Under the pieces are notes generated by a model. That model searched no databases. It was given only the letters and a program-made list of their open reading frames with translations, and was not told the origin of the DNA. This document shows, one piece after another, positions 30,383-41,120 of a DNA stretch of 64,000 bases. Source of the DNA: Macrocystis pyrifera. Taxonomy: Eukaryota; Sar; Phaeophyceae; Laminariales; Laminariaceae. Both the position numbers and the translations under genes were made by a program. The stretch lies in assembly GCA_031763025.1 (NCBI GenBank), contig JASSKH010000031.1:1922001-1986000 (forward strand), in the 5' to 3' direction. Positions within the stretch are counted from its first letter, which is position 1; each line of letters starts with the position of its first letter.

Positions 30383-31365
30383 TGGTTGGTTGATGGACAG
30401 ATTTTGGACGGTATGGATTGGTTGATGGACAGATTTTTGGCAAGGTTGATTGGTTGATGAACAGATTGCAGACAAGATTACATGACTCCCCGGGGCAGAG
30501 AGGGAAGAAAACTTTACCCGGACCAAATCGGTGGCGAGGTGGTCGCGAGAGGGGCGGGCAGCGTACGAGGCTGAGAGAAGCTCTGATGTTCGATTTTGTT
30601 TCTGACCGGCGCAAGGTGCTCCGATCAGACGGGGAAGAATTACGAACCCTTGACTGATGAACAGATTTTTGGACAAGATTGATTGGTTGATGGATATTTT
30701 TGTAAATGGATCTCCCTGAGCTGGTGATGTTGTATTGGCTGACTGGTACTGGCGTACAGTCGCACGTGGGATTTGTCTGGCACACTGCACGCCTTTCTAT
30801 CGGGTCTCAAAATGGTTCAACACTGCCGTGGCGATACTTCGAATTTATTATTTGTAAAATCCTGGTGCTGCTTTTGCTGCGGTACGTTGCGAGTGTTGGG
30901 TCTTAAAGTGGTTGACACATATCGGCACTCCCATTTAATATTTTTCTGGTGCTGCTTTCGCTGTAGTACGCTACGCGTATTGGGTTTCCAAATGGTTTGA
31001 CACTATTTTATCAACACTTGGTATTGATATATTTCTGGTCGTGCTTGTGTTTTGTTTATGTTGTTGGGCCCCAAGAGGGTATTGGATATCATATCGTTTT
31101 TTTCCAAAATAATCGGACTTTTAAGTTTCGATGTATCGTATGTATCGAATGTGTTTTCCCCTCTCCATCCCCTGGCATCCCGGCGTGTTTCAAGCAGACA
31201 CTGAGCGAAAAGCTTCGACGTATCAACTATCCATCTGTAGGTGATATATCTGTAGATGATCTATCCGTAGATCATCTGTCTGTTTGACGGGTGAAAGGGT
31301 TAACACTCTTACTGTGTGTATGCCTGATGCTGGTTTTCCTCCGTTGCTGGGTCCCAAAAGGGCTA
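30383..31365. repeat. Inverted minisatellite units and a dispersed repeat
   Basis: GATTGGTTGATGGACAGATT units (reverse of the 26.9 kb minisatellite) lie at 30370-30480 and 30655-30700. A ~150 bp repeat at 30487-30640 (GGGCAGAGAGGGA... GGCGAGGTGGTCGCGAGAGG) recurs at 35788-35940. The rest, 30700-31365, shows T-rich sequence with GGTGCTGCTTT motifs and no supported exon. Confidence 0.6.
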
Positions 31366-31472
31366 TTACGGGGGACCATAGTTAATAGGACCAAATATTG
31401 TTAGTAAAAATAGGTAAATATATAGGTTTTTATGTATACTATAGGTCCTACTAACTATGGACCCCCGTAATA
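31366..31472. mobile_element. TTACGGGGG-type MITE
   Basis: Ends TTACGGGGGACCATAGTTAA and, reversed, TTACGGGGGTCCATAGTTAG, in a TA context. A hybrid of the two end types seen in the window. Confidence 0.88.
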
Positions 31473-32134
31473 GCACCATCAAGACTACTGCTGTACTACT
31501 TATATAGCTGACGCTGGTTTGTCTCTGTGGTTGGTGATTGCGTTGGTAATTTAGTCGCCCCGGCGGCCAAGGTAAACCTAGTGGGCAGGACGAAGGAGAG
31601 GAATGAGGCGAAGCCGCTGCCCCCCGTCAGCAATCGCAGACACGTACGAGAGGTATGGTGCGGCTGTGCATGCGTGCGTGCGTGTGCGCTCTTTACGGCT
31701 TGTTTTCGCCGCTGGTTTGATGCAGCAGTACTGCTACGTACTGCCAATATTGCTTTTGCAAATACTTTTACGGCTGTTGTTGTTGCTACTACCGCTGCTG
31801 CTGCTGCTGCTGCTGCTATTGCGACGCACTGATGTGCTACTATTTATGCTACTACTTCAGTGTTCCCTGTGTATGTTCACCATTTTTAATACGCCAAGTT
31901 TTCTGCTGCTGAGCTAGTGCTGCTGTGCTACATACTACTACCACTGCTAGCAGTCTATTACTGTAGAGTGTGTCGAGGGGCCGTGCGCGAAGGCAAAGCC
32001 TCCAGCTATTTTGCATCCACCCACGCGTTGGTATCCTGTTTGCGTTCGATTCGTTTCGTTCCTTCTGCTCATAATAATAATATTTTTTTCTTTCTCATCC
32101 GTTCTAGGTTTTTCGTTTTCCACACACCCACCAG
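31473..32134. other. Intergenic or intronic stretch with CTG repeats
   Basis: Contains (CTG)n at about 31790-31820 and T-rich sequence before the acceptor at 32134. Upstream exons of the polymerase-like gene were looked for here and not found. Confidence 0.4.
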
Positions 32135-32413
32135 GTGAACAACAAAGAGCAGGATGCCCTCGGCATGCTCGAGCACACCGACTGGCCCATCGGGGCCCAA
32201 GTCAAGCTCGGAGCTGCATGGGTAAAACTTATCATAGAGACGGCAACCTGGGCGCACGACGAGAGCATTGGGGGCTTTTCCGGACTAGAGCCATGGGAAG
32301 GGACAGGGGGAAGGACTTCGACGGGCATGCCGCGAGCGGCTTTCGTTCTCCAAGTCGTCATGTGCATGTGCGAGCGCAAGCAGCAGCGGGGGACCCTTTC
32401 GCTGCCCCCCAAG
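32135..32413 (+). CDS. Exon resembling the N-terminal part of a T7/mitochondrial-type RNA polymerase
   Basis: The exon is 279 bp, 93 codons, phase 0 to 0, with acceptor TTTTCCACACACCCACCAG and donor AAG|GTATAC. The reading includes EHTDWPIGAQVKLGAAWVKL then IIETATW, a Gly-rich insert, and PRAAFVLQVVMCMCERKQQR followed by GTLSLPPK. Nuclear-encoded phage-type polymerases have before the palm a segment of the form W....R.KLGA.L...L.ETA ... PAF.H......K..G, which this resembles; the match is moderate and from memory. It lies on the strand opposite to the motif-A exons at 12-25 kb, so the two cannot be spliced together as they stand. No further polymerase exon (for example the YFPHN or WLKIHLAN segments) was found downstream. 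Confidence 0.5.
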
Positions 32414-34306
32414 GTATACGCCAAGGCGAGTGTGGAGGGGTGGGCGTGGGGACGAGGATGGGGGTGGGTGGGTGGGTGAGGGGGGGGTGGTGTAGCACGT
32501 GCAAAGTGTGGTTCAGGCAGTGCGTGTCTAGTTGATTTTGTCGAGAAAAATACAAAATGGGACATTTTTTGTTTGCGGCAATCTGATGCCGCAGGGTGGA
32601 TGGACCCATGGCGCCTCGTGGTGATGTTTCTGTGTAGTTCCTGTGCTTGCGTTTTGTTTTGTTGTGCTTGTGGCTGTGCTTGTACACGTCGGAAAGCTCA
32701 CGATCTACCTGTCTACTGTAGGTCAGATAGATCATTTGCGGTAGACCCGAACCTGTCGTTCTGAGGTACTACCTTTGCAAGATCTGTACAGTACAGATCC
32801 ATTGCAGGAAGCCTGTCCTAGATCGTCCAGGTTAAGCGGCTCCCAGGTCGCAACACGAGCTGGATCATACCGATCATACAGATCAGGAATATATCGGTCT
32901 CTTTTTTTTATCGAGATGAAGAAATGGGAATGATCTGTAGACGACCTGTTCGATGCGTGAACTACTACTACAGTAGTAGTACATCGATCGGTCTTCGGAA
33001 GTTTCTGACGCTCCCTTCAGCCTCAACCCTCACAATAGCACACCAGCAGTATGGTTGTTGCCCGTCAGATACCACCAGGTTCCAATACTCTACCGTGTAC
33101 GTTTGCTTGTCTGGAATAAGCCGCCGTGTCCCTGTCTCTCTCCTGAGTGGGAGTTCAACCTCAACCAGATTCGCTCTCTCTCGTACTCGTATGCATCCTC
33201 TTACCAGCCATGCCTTCGTATATGTTAAGATTCAACCCCGCCGCATAAAGCCCAGATGTCCTACAATACGTTAAATCTTACAAATTGTTTGTGACAATGC
33301 AAACAAAAACCACAAACATCGATCGGTGAAGCCGGTCTTCCGCGTGGCATGCCGAAACAGGCACAGGCGGGAAGATCCAGTTGGACATCATCAGTATCAT
33401 CATTGTCAGCATCATCATCACCATCACTATCATCATCACCAGTATAACGGTACTATTGGTAGCAGCACAAATGTTACGGTGTTGGCAACGGTGATTGTCA
33501 ACGGTAAAATCAACGGAAAACACAACGGGGTTGATAGCGTCAAAAGATAACGGCATTGGTAACGGTACAGGCAGCGGAAAATTCAACTGGATGGCTGTTG
33601 TTTTGGCAACGATGTCGATAAGGGAACCCTTGTTGGTAGCGATAAGAGTGCCATCATTTTTCAAGCCGAGGCATTCCGTTAACCCTTTCTTCATGCGTGA
33701 AGTATTGGGATCGCCTCCACTAAGCGATGCGCGTCAGTGCAGAGGCCTTGTACCTGGTACCTGGAGCGTGTCATATTATGCGAGGGGCTCGGTACTGGTC
33801 CAGCATCTACTCGCAGTACACTGGTCCTGGTAGTACACCCCTCCTGGCTGAGAGAGGTGCCAGGATTCCAGGATATTGGCAACTTACGTACATCCCACTC
33901 AAACGCCTTATATTACAACCGAAATACATAGAAACGTGCTCAAGAGAAGAGAATGGAGAAAGAGAACAGAAACGTACAGCAGCGTTCCGTACACTCCTCT
34001 ATCACCAAACATTCCGTTGGCATTTTCGACTTTTTTCTGTTTCAATCCACATGTATATACCACCTACCCCTGGCCCAAAACTTCATGCCTTTGAGATACA
34101 TACCGGGTGCGGCCTAAGATCAACGTATTTTCTAGCTCTAGAGAGTGAAGTCAAATCGCGTGAAAATGTGCTTCCGGCAGGGCGCCTCCAGCGGGACCTT
34201 CCGGGGGCACCTCCGTCGGGGCCCCCTCACCAGCCGGGGGGGGGGGGGTGACGTTCAAGTCGCATTGAAGTCCTGGTTGGAACCAGGTTCCTGGCAGCTG
34301 GCGTAA
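32414..34306. other. Stretch without supported genes
   Basis: A GATCTGTAGA-type degenerate motif occurs at 32700-32960, a CATCATCA tract at 33388-33440 and a G-run at 34237-34248. A minus-strand ORF (33278-33694, MKKGLTECLGLKNDGTLIAT...) has a reasonable N-terminal composition but ends in a repeat-encoded Met run; I could not fix splice sites and leave it unannotated. Confidence 0.4.
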
Positions 34307-34925
34307 TGTGTGTGTTCTTCACATTAACCCTTTTAGAACTGCAGTCCCGTTTTTGGGGACAAACTACCCTAATTCCAAGTAGTTTGTCCCCAAAACGGGA
34401 CTGCGGTTCTAAAAGGGTTAAACCGTTCTACCCCGTCGATATCCAGTGTCCGTGCTGATTCTTCAATCCTAGAGAGATACAACCACAAGTTATGTGGTCA
34501 CAAAACTACGCCACGGAGATATTAATAGTACATTGTGACGTATGCAGTAAGCACAGTAGACAATGCAATGCCATGTCATCATACTGGATATGACAGGCAC
34601 GATATACACATTCTATGAAAGAGAGAAAACGAAAGAAAACGAAGAAAATAAACGGAAAGAGAAAAATGAATAATAATACGAAAACCTGTCGTGCCTCCCC
34701 GCAGGGGATGTGGCAGACTCTTAGAGAGAACGAGCTAAAGAAAAAACACCACTAATTATTAACAGGGTAAGACTAAGAACCAAGCAAGGGAAAATAATAG
34801 GCAAACAAAAGCACAAAGCATTCTCCAGGTAGCCACAGCAGTTTGTGCAACACAGCCAGGTTCTCCCTACTAGTCCGCTTGGGACCTTGCTACCCTGTCT
34901 GCTGTCTCCGTCCTGCGTTTGTCAA
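34307..34925 (-). mobile_element. 3' fragment of the AC-tailed LINE (minus strand)
   Basis: Reading the minus strand, TCTGCAGACAGGGTAGCAAG-like sequence (RRTETADRVARSQAD-stop, near 34870) corresponds to the end of the 14-18 kb LINE. The 3' UTR follows with GCACGGACACTGG, TCGACGGGGTAGAACGGTTTAA and a terminal GTGAAGAACACACA. The middle of the UTR is diverged. It holds the hairpin MITE at 34328. Confidence 0.7.
34324..34421. mobile_element. piggyBac-like MITE with TTAA target duplication
   Basis: A 90 bp near-perfect palindrome (34328-34417) begins CCCTTTTAGAACTGCAGTCC and ends with its reverse complement around a ~10 bp loop. It is flanked by TTAA at 34324-34327 and 34418-34421. The intact LINE 3' end (18375-18385) has a single TTAA at that position, so the element inserted into TTAA and duplicated it. 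That target and the CCC-start ends fit the piggyBac superfamily; no transposase is present. Confidence 0.82.
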
Positions 34926-35199
34926 CTATGCCCCGCCCCTCGGCATCAGACAATACGAAACAGCAAAGCAGGCTCGTCATCCACCCACGCCACACGACTC
35001 CTTTCAGATGGACAGGAATAAAGGAAGAGAAAGAAATAAAATGAAGACCACAGAGGATCAAGCGCAAAAAAAAAAAGAGAAGACACTGTAGTCAGGAATC
35101 ATTTTCCTGGCTACCAGTAGAACTACTATAATACCAGTACCTAGCCCTATACCCTATACCTGTGTTATTGCTGCAAACCGTTGGGTACAAACCGGTACT

Positions 35200-35283
35200 C
35201 TAGGATGAAGAATTAGCACGGACACTGGGTGTGTTGGATGTCGACGGGAAGAAAGACCAGTTTAAGAATAACACACATAGGGG
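35200..35283 (+). mobile_element. 3' terminal fragment of the AC-tailed LINE (plus strand)
   Basis: GCACGGACACTGGGTGTGTT, GGATGTCGACG and a final AATAACACACA match the last ~80 bp of the LINE at 18316-18398. A strongly 5'-truncated copy. Confidence 0.65.
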
Positions 35284-37620
35284 TATATATAGACTTGCAA
35301 ATATATTTTTCCTAAGCGTGCTCGGTTGGTACATCCCTGGCATCTCAGAGCTCCCACTTTGTACACCGCCTCTGTCGATTTCTTGCCGAGAGAGCCTTTT
35401 ATGTTTCGTGTTTTGGTTTGTGCGTGTGCGTGTACCCAGAGCACAGTACCGCGGGCGAGCGCGGCGCCGTCACGGGTATCAGCGGGCGCTGGCGGATAGA
35501 GGGGGGGTTGGAAGGAGCGCGGTCGCCGTTTTCGTGGCTAGGCGTCGCGTGTGCATCGAGACACGAGGGAAGCATGGATGGGCTCTGTCTGGCCTCCGGA
35601 TGTAGGGGTTGAAAAAAATACGTACGAGTCTACACCTGTCGTTTAGGGTTGCAAAGAATATTCACGGGGTGCCTATTTTTTCAACGAAGCCGAATTTCGG
35701 AGGGAGAGCATCGCAGTCTGAGCAACGAGCTGGCGAACGAGGGCCACGGTGAGCACCGGGCTTCACGCGAGGCGCGCGACGGGGCTCACTGGGGCAGAGA
35801 GGGAGGAAAACTTTTCCCGGACCGAATCGGTGGCGAGGTGGTCGCGAGAGGGGCGGGCAGCGTACAAGGCTGAGAGAGGTTCTTCTGTTCGTTTTTTATT
35901 TCGGCCGGCGCAAGGTGTTCCAATCAGGCGGGAAATATTTATATCAGAGGGAACGATATTTTTTTTTTTCGAATTTTCGTTTTACTTTTCAGGTGTGTCT
36001 AAACAGAATCGAAATCGAAAATTGAAAATGGAACTGATATTAAACAAGGCGCTGATTGGTCCCTGGTCAGAACATGTTCCCTTTCGTTTTTTAGGTTCGG
36101 AGAAAATGAACGATTTACAACCCAATGCCAAAAAAAAGAAGTTGACGGTGGGAAATCGAAAAGCAAATCGAAAGCACGAGCAGCAACAATTCTGCGCGTC
36201 CTACTGGTCAGCGCAGCCACGTCAAAATATCACATCTGGATCGCCGTACACAGCATCCAACCCACAGCTAGCACGGCAACACAGCCGCACAGATCCCCCG
36301 TAAACAGCCAGCAGGCGAACCACAGCACCAGCCCCGACGTTCTCGGGCTTTTGTTTCCCGGCGTTCGAGTCAAAGCAAACGTAGTTTTAGGAAAATTCAG
36401 GATGATACCCTCGAGAACGAGGTCGGAAGTTCGTTCTCAGTGTAGTTTCAAGTTTGATCTCGGGGCGTCAACGTTGGACGCGCCACCACCTCCATGGGAG
36501 GGAGGCCCAACGACGTCCCGGAATCGAACTGCCGTCGCGTTTGCCTGCTTCTGTGGTGGATTGGTGTTGCCGAGCGCCAGATTTCCGGCATGTGTGCACA
36601 GTTGCGAACGGCCCAAGTAGGTTGTGCTCTCCGCTGCTTTTCGCCGGGATTTTTATTTTCAATTGTCGATTCTGCTTGGACACCTTCGCTATTTTTTATG
36701 GAAATCGAAATGAATTCGATTTTCGATTGCGTTTTTTCGATTCTGTCTAGACACACCCTCATTGTTTTTGCGGTGCTGTGCCGTGCTGTGCTTTCTCTTT
36801 CGTACATATCACAATAAGAAAATGGGTATGTACGTAGGTTCCTGGATGGAGCATGGACCTCTTGGCATTTGCAAGTCGGCTGTTTGTACCTAATTGTTTA
36901 GACCGCCTGTTCCGTTCAATTCTTCCTCGCGAGCGAGCGTAACAGGCGGGACCGCCCGCCTTCGCGACGCGCCTTGTAATGCATACTGCTCTCCACTTAC
37001 TGCAGTATCTCGTATTCGTATACCTGGTGTATCACACTGGTACCTGACACACGAAGATATTTGCTGCTGCTTTGTACCTGTTATGATGAGGCGCGCGAAG
37101 CGCGCAGCGCGAGCCTTTTTTTTTGGTTTTCCAAGGAAAAAAAAGCTTCTTCATAACGGCTCGGAAACGAGGGTAGGGTGCCTTGCTTTGAGTTTCTCTA
37201 TATGTGTGTATGTGGGTGCGTGATTCTACATTTTTGTGGGCCACGCTTGACCACCGCGCTCAACGCACACGGCACCAATTCCAGTCCCGGCGGGCTCTGT
37301 GCACGCACACACACAAACGAAACCTTCCGGTGCTGGTGCGGTGGTAAGTCGTTCACAGTTGGTCGGGCTAGGTGCGGCAACGTGTGTAGGCACATGTTTG
37401 GGCTGGGCCATGTTGAAAAAACACAGAACCAACAACACCGTAAAATATTATAACGGTTTTTGCTTTTTGAGTTCTACCTAACGAAACCCAGCTCTACGAG
37501 TACTCGTACGCAGACTGTGCCTGTCCACAGCAACGAGCGTTCGGGCCATGTCCCCGAGACATGCTGCAGGTGGTATTATCAGGCCCACCCTCCTACTGAT
37601 GATGGGACGGAGAAGCAGGA
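35284..37620. other. Stretch with one dispersed repeat and no supported genes
   Basis: The ~150 bp repeat at 35788-35940 matches 30487-30640. A weak tRNA B-box-like GTTCGATTCC is present on the minus strand near 36520. AT-rich TTTCGATTTTCGATT motifs lie near 36000 and 36700. ORFs were judged chance readings. Confidence 0.4.
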
Positions 37621-37624
37621 GAAG

Positions 37625-37985
37625 ATCTGCTGTAGTTGTTGTACAGCAGTAGTAGTAGTGGTGGCACTGCTAGAAGCTCTGTTGGACACACGTCAGATTG
37701 TAGATTTTTCGTCTTCAAATTATGAGTTCGGAACCTGGAAACACATACGAAGGGTTCACACACAGGCCGAGCGTACAGCGACCCTGACCCTGGCCTCGTG
37801 TGTCCTACTGCTACTGCTGCTGTTTTGTTGCTGGAGAAACACTGCTGCTGTAGATGTCGTACATCAGTACAAGCAAGTAGTGGTGGCACCTGCTACGAGA
37901 AAGAAGCTCTTCTGTAGGACAAAACATTTCAGATGCAGATTTTTCGTCTTCAAATTATGCTGAACTTCAACCAGAAAACACTGTT
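37625..37985. repeat. ~220 bp tandem duplication
   Basis: Two diverged copies carry GTAGTGGTGGCAC, AGAAGCTCT and CAGATTTTTCGTCTTCAAATTATG (the last piece also at 38128-38152). The duplication precedes a LINE 3' fragment. Confidence 0.6.
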
Positions 37986-37995
37986 GGAAAAAACA

Positions 37996-38130
37996 TGTCA
38001 GGTGTGTGTTTGTTTGTCCTTGTTCTTTCTACCCGTCGACATCCAGCACAACCAGTGTCCGTGTCGATTCTTGAATCCTCGAGAGATACGATACGAATAC
38101 AAGTTCTGTGGTCACAGCAGTGCATACTTT
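37996..38130 (-). mobile_element. 3' terminal fragment of the AC-tailed LINE (minus strand)
   Basis: Plus-strand text AGGTGTGTGTTTGT, CCCGTCGACATCCAGCA, AGTGTCCGTG and GAATCCTCGAGAGATACG is the reverse of the LINE 3' UTR. Length ~135 bp. Confidence 0.62.
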
Positions 38131-38212
38131 TCGTCTTCAAATTATTATGCCGGATTTCGAGGTGGAAACAGGATACACACCACAAAAATCCTGTACTTGT
38201 TTTTATTTTATA

Positions 38213-39662
38213 GGCCGGATCTTACGCAATTTTTTTTTAGTGATTGAAAAAGCAGGGAGTCGGATTTTCCTGCGGCAAAAAGCCACACCAGATCAGTGCG
38301 CCATGTGCCGTCTTCTTATGGTGTTTTTGGTTTTACTTCATGGGAGAATAAAAAAAAGAACAGAACCGAGATCTTGAAGTTTCCTTGAACTCTACGTACG
38401 TGGACCACGACACGAACGAGTCGTTCACGCCGGGTTGGTTGGGCGATCAACCTTCACCAGCTCCTCGAAGGAAGGAACGGAACGTGGAACCTCCTGGGGA
38501 GCTGCGTAAGGGGTTTGCTAGTCGCTGGACCAGCAAGGAGCTCTCGCTCTCGCGGAGCATGAGCTGCTTGCGGCCGTCGTAGTCAGAAAAAAAAACGTTA
38601 GATTGTTTTGATACTGCTGTAGTCTCGTCCTATTCGTCTCCAAAGTTGTTTTGCCTAGAGCAGCTGCAGTTGGGCGGCCGCAAGGGACGCGACGGTGGCC
38701 AAGGTATCGATGCCTTCTCTCTCCGTAGTGGCCGATGCACAAGTCCTGGAGCCCAGCTGTGGATAAGAGTAACCAAGCATGTAGCGTCGTGACCCATCAT
38801 GAGCCCTGTCTGTAACCTATACAAAATTGTACAATGCCTCCGAGGTCTTGTGCAAAAGCAAATTTTATCACTTTCAGATTTGATCAGAAAAGGCTGTAAA
38901 AAAAAAACACTTCCTTCCTGGAATTTTATTTTATGTTGCTCCGAGATTTTATCATCACTCATGAAATTCCAGGCAGTGATTTTTTTTTTACAGCCTTTTC
39001 TGATCAACTCTGAAGAAAGTGATAAAATTTGCTTTTGCACAAGACCTCGGAGGCATTGTACAATTTTGTATAGGTTACAGACAGGGCTCATGATGGGTCA
39101 CGACGCTACATGCTTGGTTACTCTTGTACACAGCTGGGCTCCAGCACTTGTGCATTGGCCACTACGGAGAGAGAGGGCATCAATAATACCTTGGCCACCA
39201 CCGCGTCCCTTGCGGCCGCCCAACTGCAGCTGCTCTAGGCAAAACAACTTTGGATACGAATAAGACGAGACTACAGCAGTATCAAAACAATCTAACGTTC
39301 TTCTTTTCTGACTACGACGGCCGCAAGCAGCTCATGCTCCGCGAGAGCGAGAGCTCCTTGCTGGTCCAGCGACCCCTTACGCAGCTCCCCAGGAAGTTCC
39401 ACGTTCCGTTCCTTCCTTGGAGGAGCTGGTGGTGAAGGTTGATGGCCCAACCCGGCGTGAACGACTCGTTCGTGTCGTGGTCCACGTACGTAGAGTTCAA
39501 GGAAACTTCAAGATCTCGGTTCTGTTCTTTTTTTTTTGTTCTCCCATGAAATAAAACCAAAAACACCACATGGCGCACCGATCTGATGTGGCTTTTTGCC
39601 GCAGGAAAATCCGACTTCCTGCCTTTTTCTATCACTCAAAAAATATTGCATAAGATCTGGCC
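38213..39662. repeat. Large inverted repeat 3, two ~0.7 kb arms
   Basis: The left arm (38213-38930) and right arm (38965-39662) are reverse complements with few differences, around a centre of about 35 bp. Outer ends: GGCCGGATCTTACGCAAT against ATTGCATAAGATCTGGCC. Both arms include the CTACGACGGCCGCAAGCAGC coding piece and a long AAAGCAAATTTTATCACTTT segment near the centre. Confidence 0.88.
39215..39530 (+). pseudogene. Frameshifted coding segment in inverted repeat 3 (mirrored at 38350-38745 minus)
   Basis: A protein-like reading crosses three frames. It starts TNKTRLQQYQNNLTFFFSDY, continues GRKQLMLRESESSLLVQRPL and then TQLPRKFHVPF. It passes to EELVVKVDGP in a second frame and to PGVNDSFVSWSTYVEFKETS in a third. 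The mirrored copy is shifted already at the T-run before SDYDGRK. All three pieces have amino-acid composition unlike chance, so this is probably a decayed exon pair, at first coiled-coil. Family unknown. Confidence 0.45.
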
Positions 39663-39799
39663 TTAAGGGTGTGTGCGTACCGCTGTGTTTTTCATATATC
39701 AAGAGCAGAAGAGGCCAAGAACATCTACGATATTGAGATTCACCAACGACGGCGTATTTTTTTTTATTTTTTTTTTTCATCATCACTTTTACTTTCCAG

Positions 39800-39878
39800 C
39801 CCCACTCGTAGGAGGTTTTACCCTCGACGATCTTCTGGACAAGCCGTGGTCACAGGTGTCGTCCCTTCTCCCCCCCCG
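39800..39878 (+). CDS. Possible small exon
   Basis: 79 bp between acceptor CACTTTTACTTTCCAG and donor CCCG|GTACGT. It reads PLVGGFTLDDLLDKPWSQVS followed by SLLPP. A helix-cap/acid pattern suits a real protein; function unknown. A preceding candidate exon (AEEAKNIYDIEIHQ, about 39708-39757) has weaker splice sites. It may belong to the same gene as the decayed segment in inverted repeat 3. Confidence 0.38.
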
Positions 39879-40012
39879 GTACGTGCCTTTAGTTTTTATC
39901 GCGCATAGGGTTCAGCATTCCCACTGCTCGTCGATTTTCATCGAATGTACAGCTAACTCACGCTCTCGCGCTTTCCGCTAATCAATTTTATGCAAGAAAA
40001 AGTCCCTATGAG

Positions 40013-40090
40013 CATGCACTCGGTGAGACTCGAACTCACGAAATTGATCTTGACAGGCTCGCGGACCACCTACCAAGCCACCGGGGACGC
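40013..40090 (-). tRNA. tRNA-like sequence (pseudo-tRNA or SINE head)
   Basis: On the minus strand, GGTGGCTTGGTAGGTGG gives an A-box-like D arm, and GTGAGTTCGAGTCTCAC is a perfect T arm (5 bp stem, 7 nt loop, B box GAGTTCGAGTC). A T5 run follows ~20 nt downstream. The acceptor stem pairs poorly (GCGTCCC against CGAGTGC) and the anticodon arm is irregular, so a functional tRNA is unlikely. Confidence 0.4.
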
Positions 40091-40304
40091 CGGCTATAGG
40101 TAGTATTAATAGTAGATGTTCGTTCGTGTTGGTTCTGCACAAAACAGAATAATCCGTATTCGCCCAGCATGATGCATCGCAGATATGACTACTGCTGTAG
40201 GTATTACTGAGGTCGCGCCTCATTACCACCAATACCTGGCATATCGTACAAACGTTTCGCACCTGATGGTCAGCCTCGTGTTGTCGCACCAGTTGGACCT
40301 GCTG

Positions 40305-40320
40305 CTGGTGCTGGTGCTGC

Positions 40321-40353
<33 letters not shown>

Positions 40354-40380
40354 TGTGCTGCTGCTGCTGCTGCTGCTGAA
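40305..40380. repeat. (CTG)n tract
   Basis: Interrupted CTG trinucleotides (CAG on the minus strand). The minus-strand ORF through it (40223-40471) begins MRPGSNAIAEEIGAVSSPEA and then has a Gln/Ser run. The non-repeat start might be an exon, but it lacks a clear acceptor. Confidence 0.8.
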
Positions 40381-40949
40381 GCACAGCAGTACCAACGCCG
40401 TCTTCTGCGTCAGCTTCGGGCGAGCTGACCGCCCCGATCTCCTCCGCAATGGCGTTCGATCCAGGACGCATTTTCCTGCGCGAGTTGCCATCAAGGGCAG
40501 GGTTGTGCTGGCAGTTTAGAGTACGAGTACGTAAAGCTGCGCGAAAGGCTTTACTTGCTCTACGTACTGCTGCTTACAACAGCAGCAGTATACGATCTAT
40601 TGGCATTCATTCGTGCGGCACTCATGTGCTGTTGTTTCATGTGTTACGCAACTCATAAAGATACGAACAAGATTCAAGAGAGAACACACCTACTGTAACT
40701 ACAACAAGACACCCCCTGGGCTGCATTCCCAGCCAATTTTCTCAAAAACGGGGGGGGGGGGCACACACGACGAACATTGTGGCTTTGGAAAGGTCTCAAG
40801 ATCATTCCATAGGCGCCATCCCTCGGCGTTTGCGTTGCCCTTACTGTCGAGAAAGCTAGCTTGGAAATTCGTCCGACGGCGGGCGCAATCTTTCGTCCTA
40901 CTGCTGTACTACACACGAGTACCTGGTGTACGCCAACGCGCGGCCTGAC

Positions 40950-41120
40950 CTTGTGCTCTTCTTGCTGTTCAAAGAAAAAATGTTTCATGAGACGACCGGT
41001 CCACCAGTCAAGCTTCAGCTCATGCGCGCAGTAGCGCAGCATCATCGGCAACGCTATATCATGGGGCATTGCAATATGACCCTCTGATCCTTCAATGGGA
41101 ATGACTCCCATTGTACGCAA
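40950..41120 (-). CDS. Possible exon of an unidentified protein
   Basis: An open minus-strand reading of ~57 residues ends at donor CACAAG|GTCAGG. It includes MGVIPIEGSEGHIAMPHDIA and YCAHELKLDWWTGRLMKHFF. Composition (His, Trp, Phe, amphipathic helix) is convincingly protein-like. The upstream limit is uncertain: AG acceptors lie at about 41100 and 41150. No family recognised. Confidence 0.4.

Noticed and set aside
36440..36620. tRNA gene on the minus strand (GTTCGATTCC)
   Set aside because: Only a B-box-like motif; no cloverleaf could be drawn.
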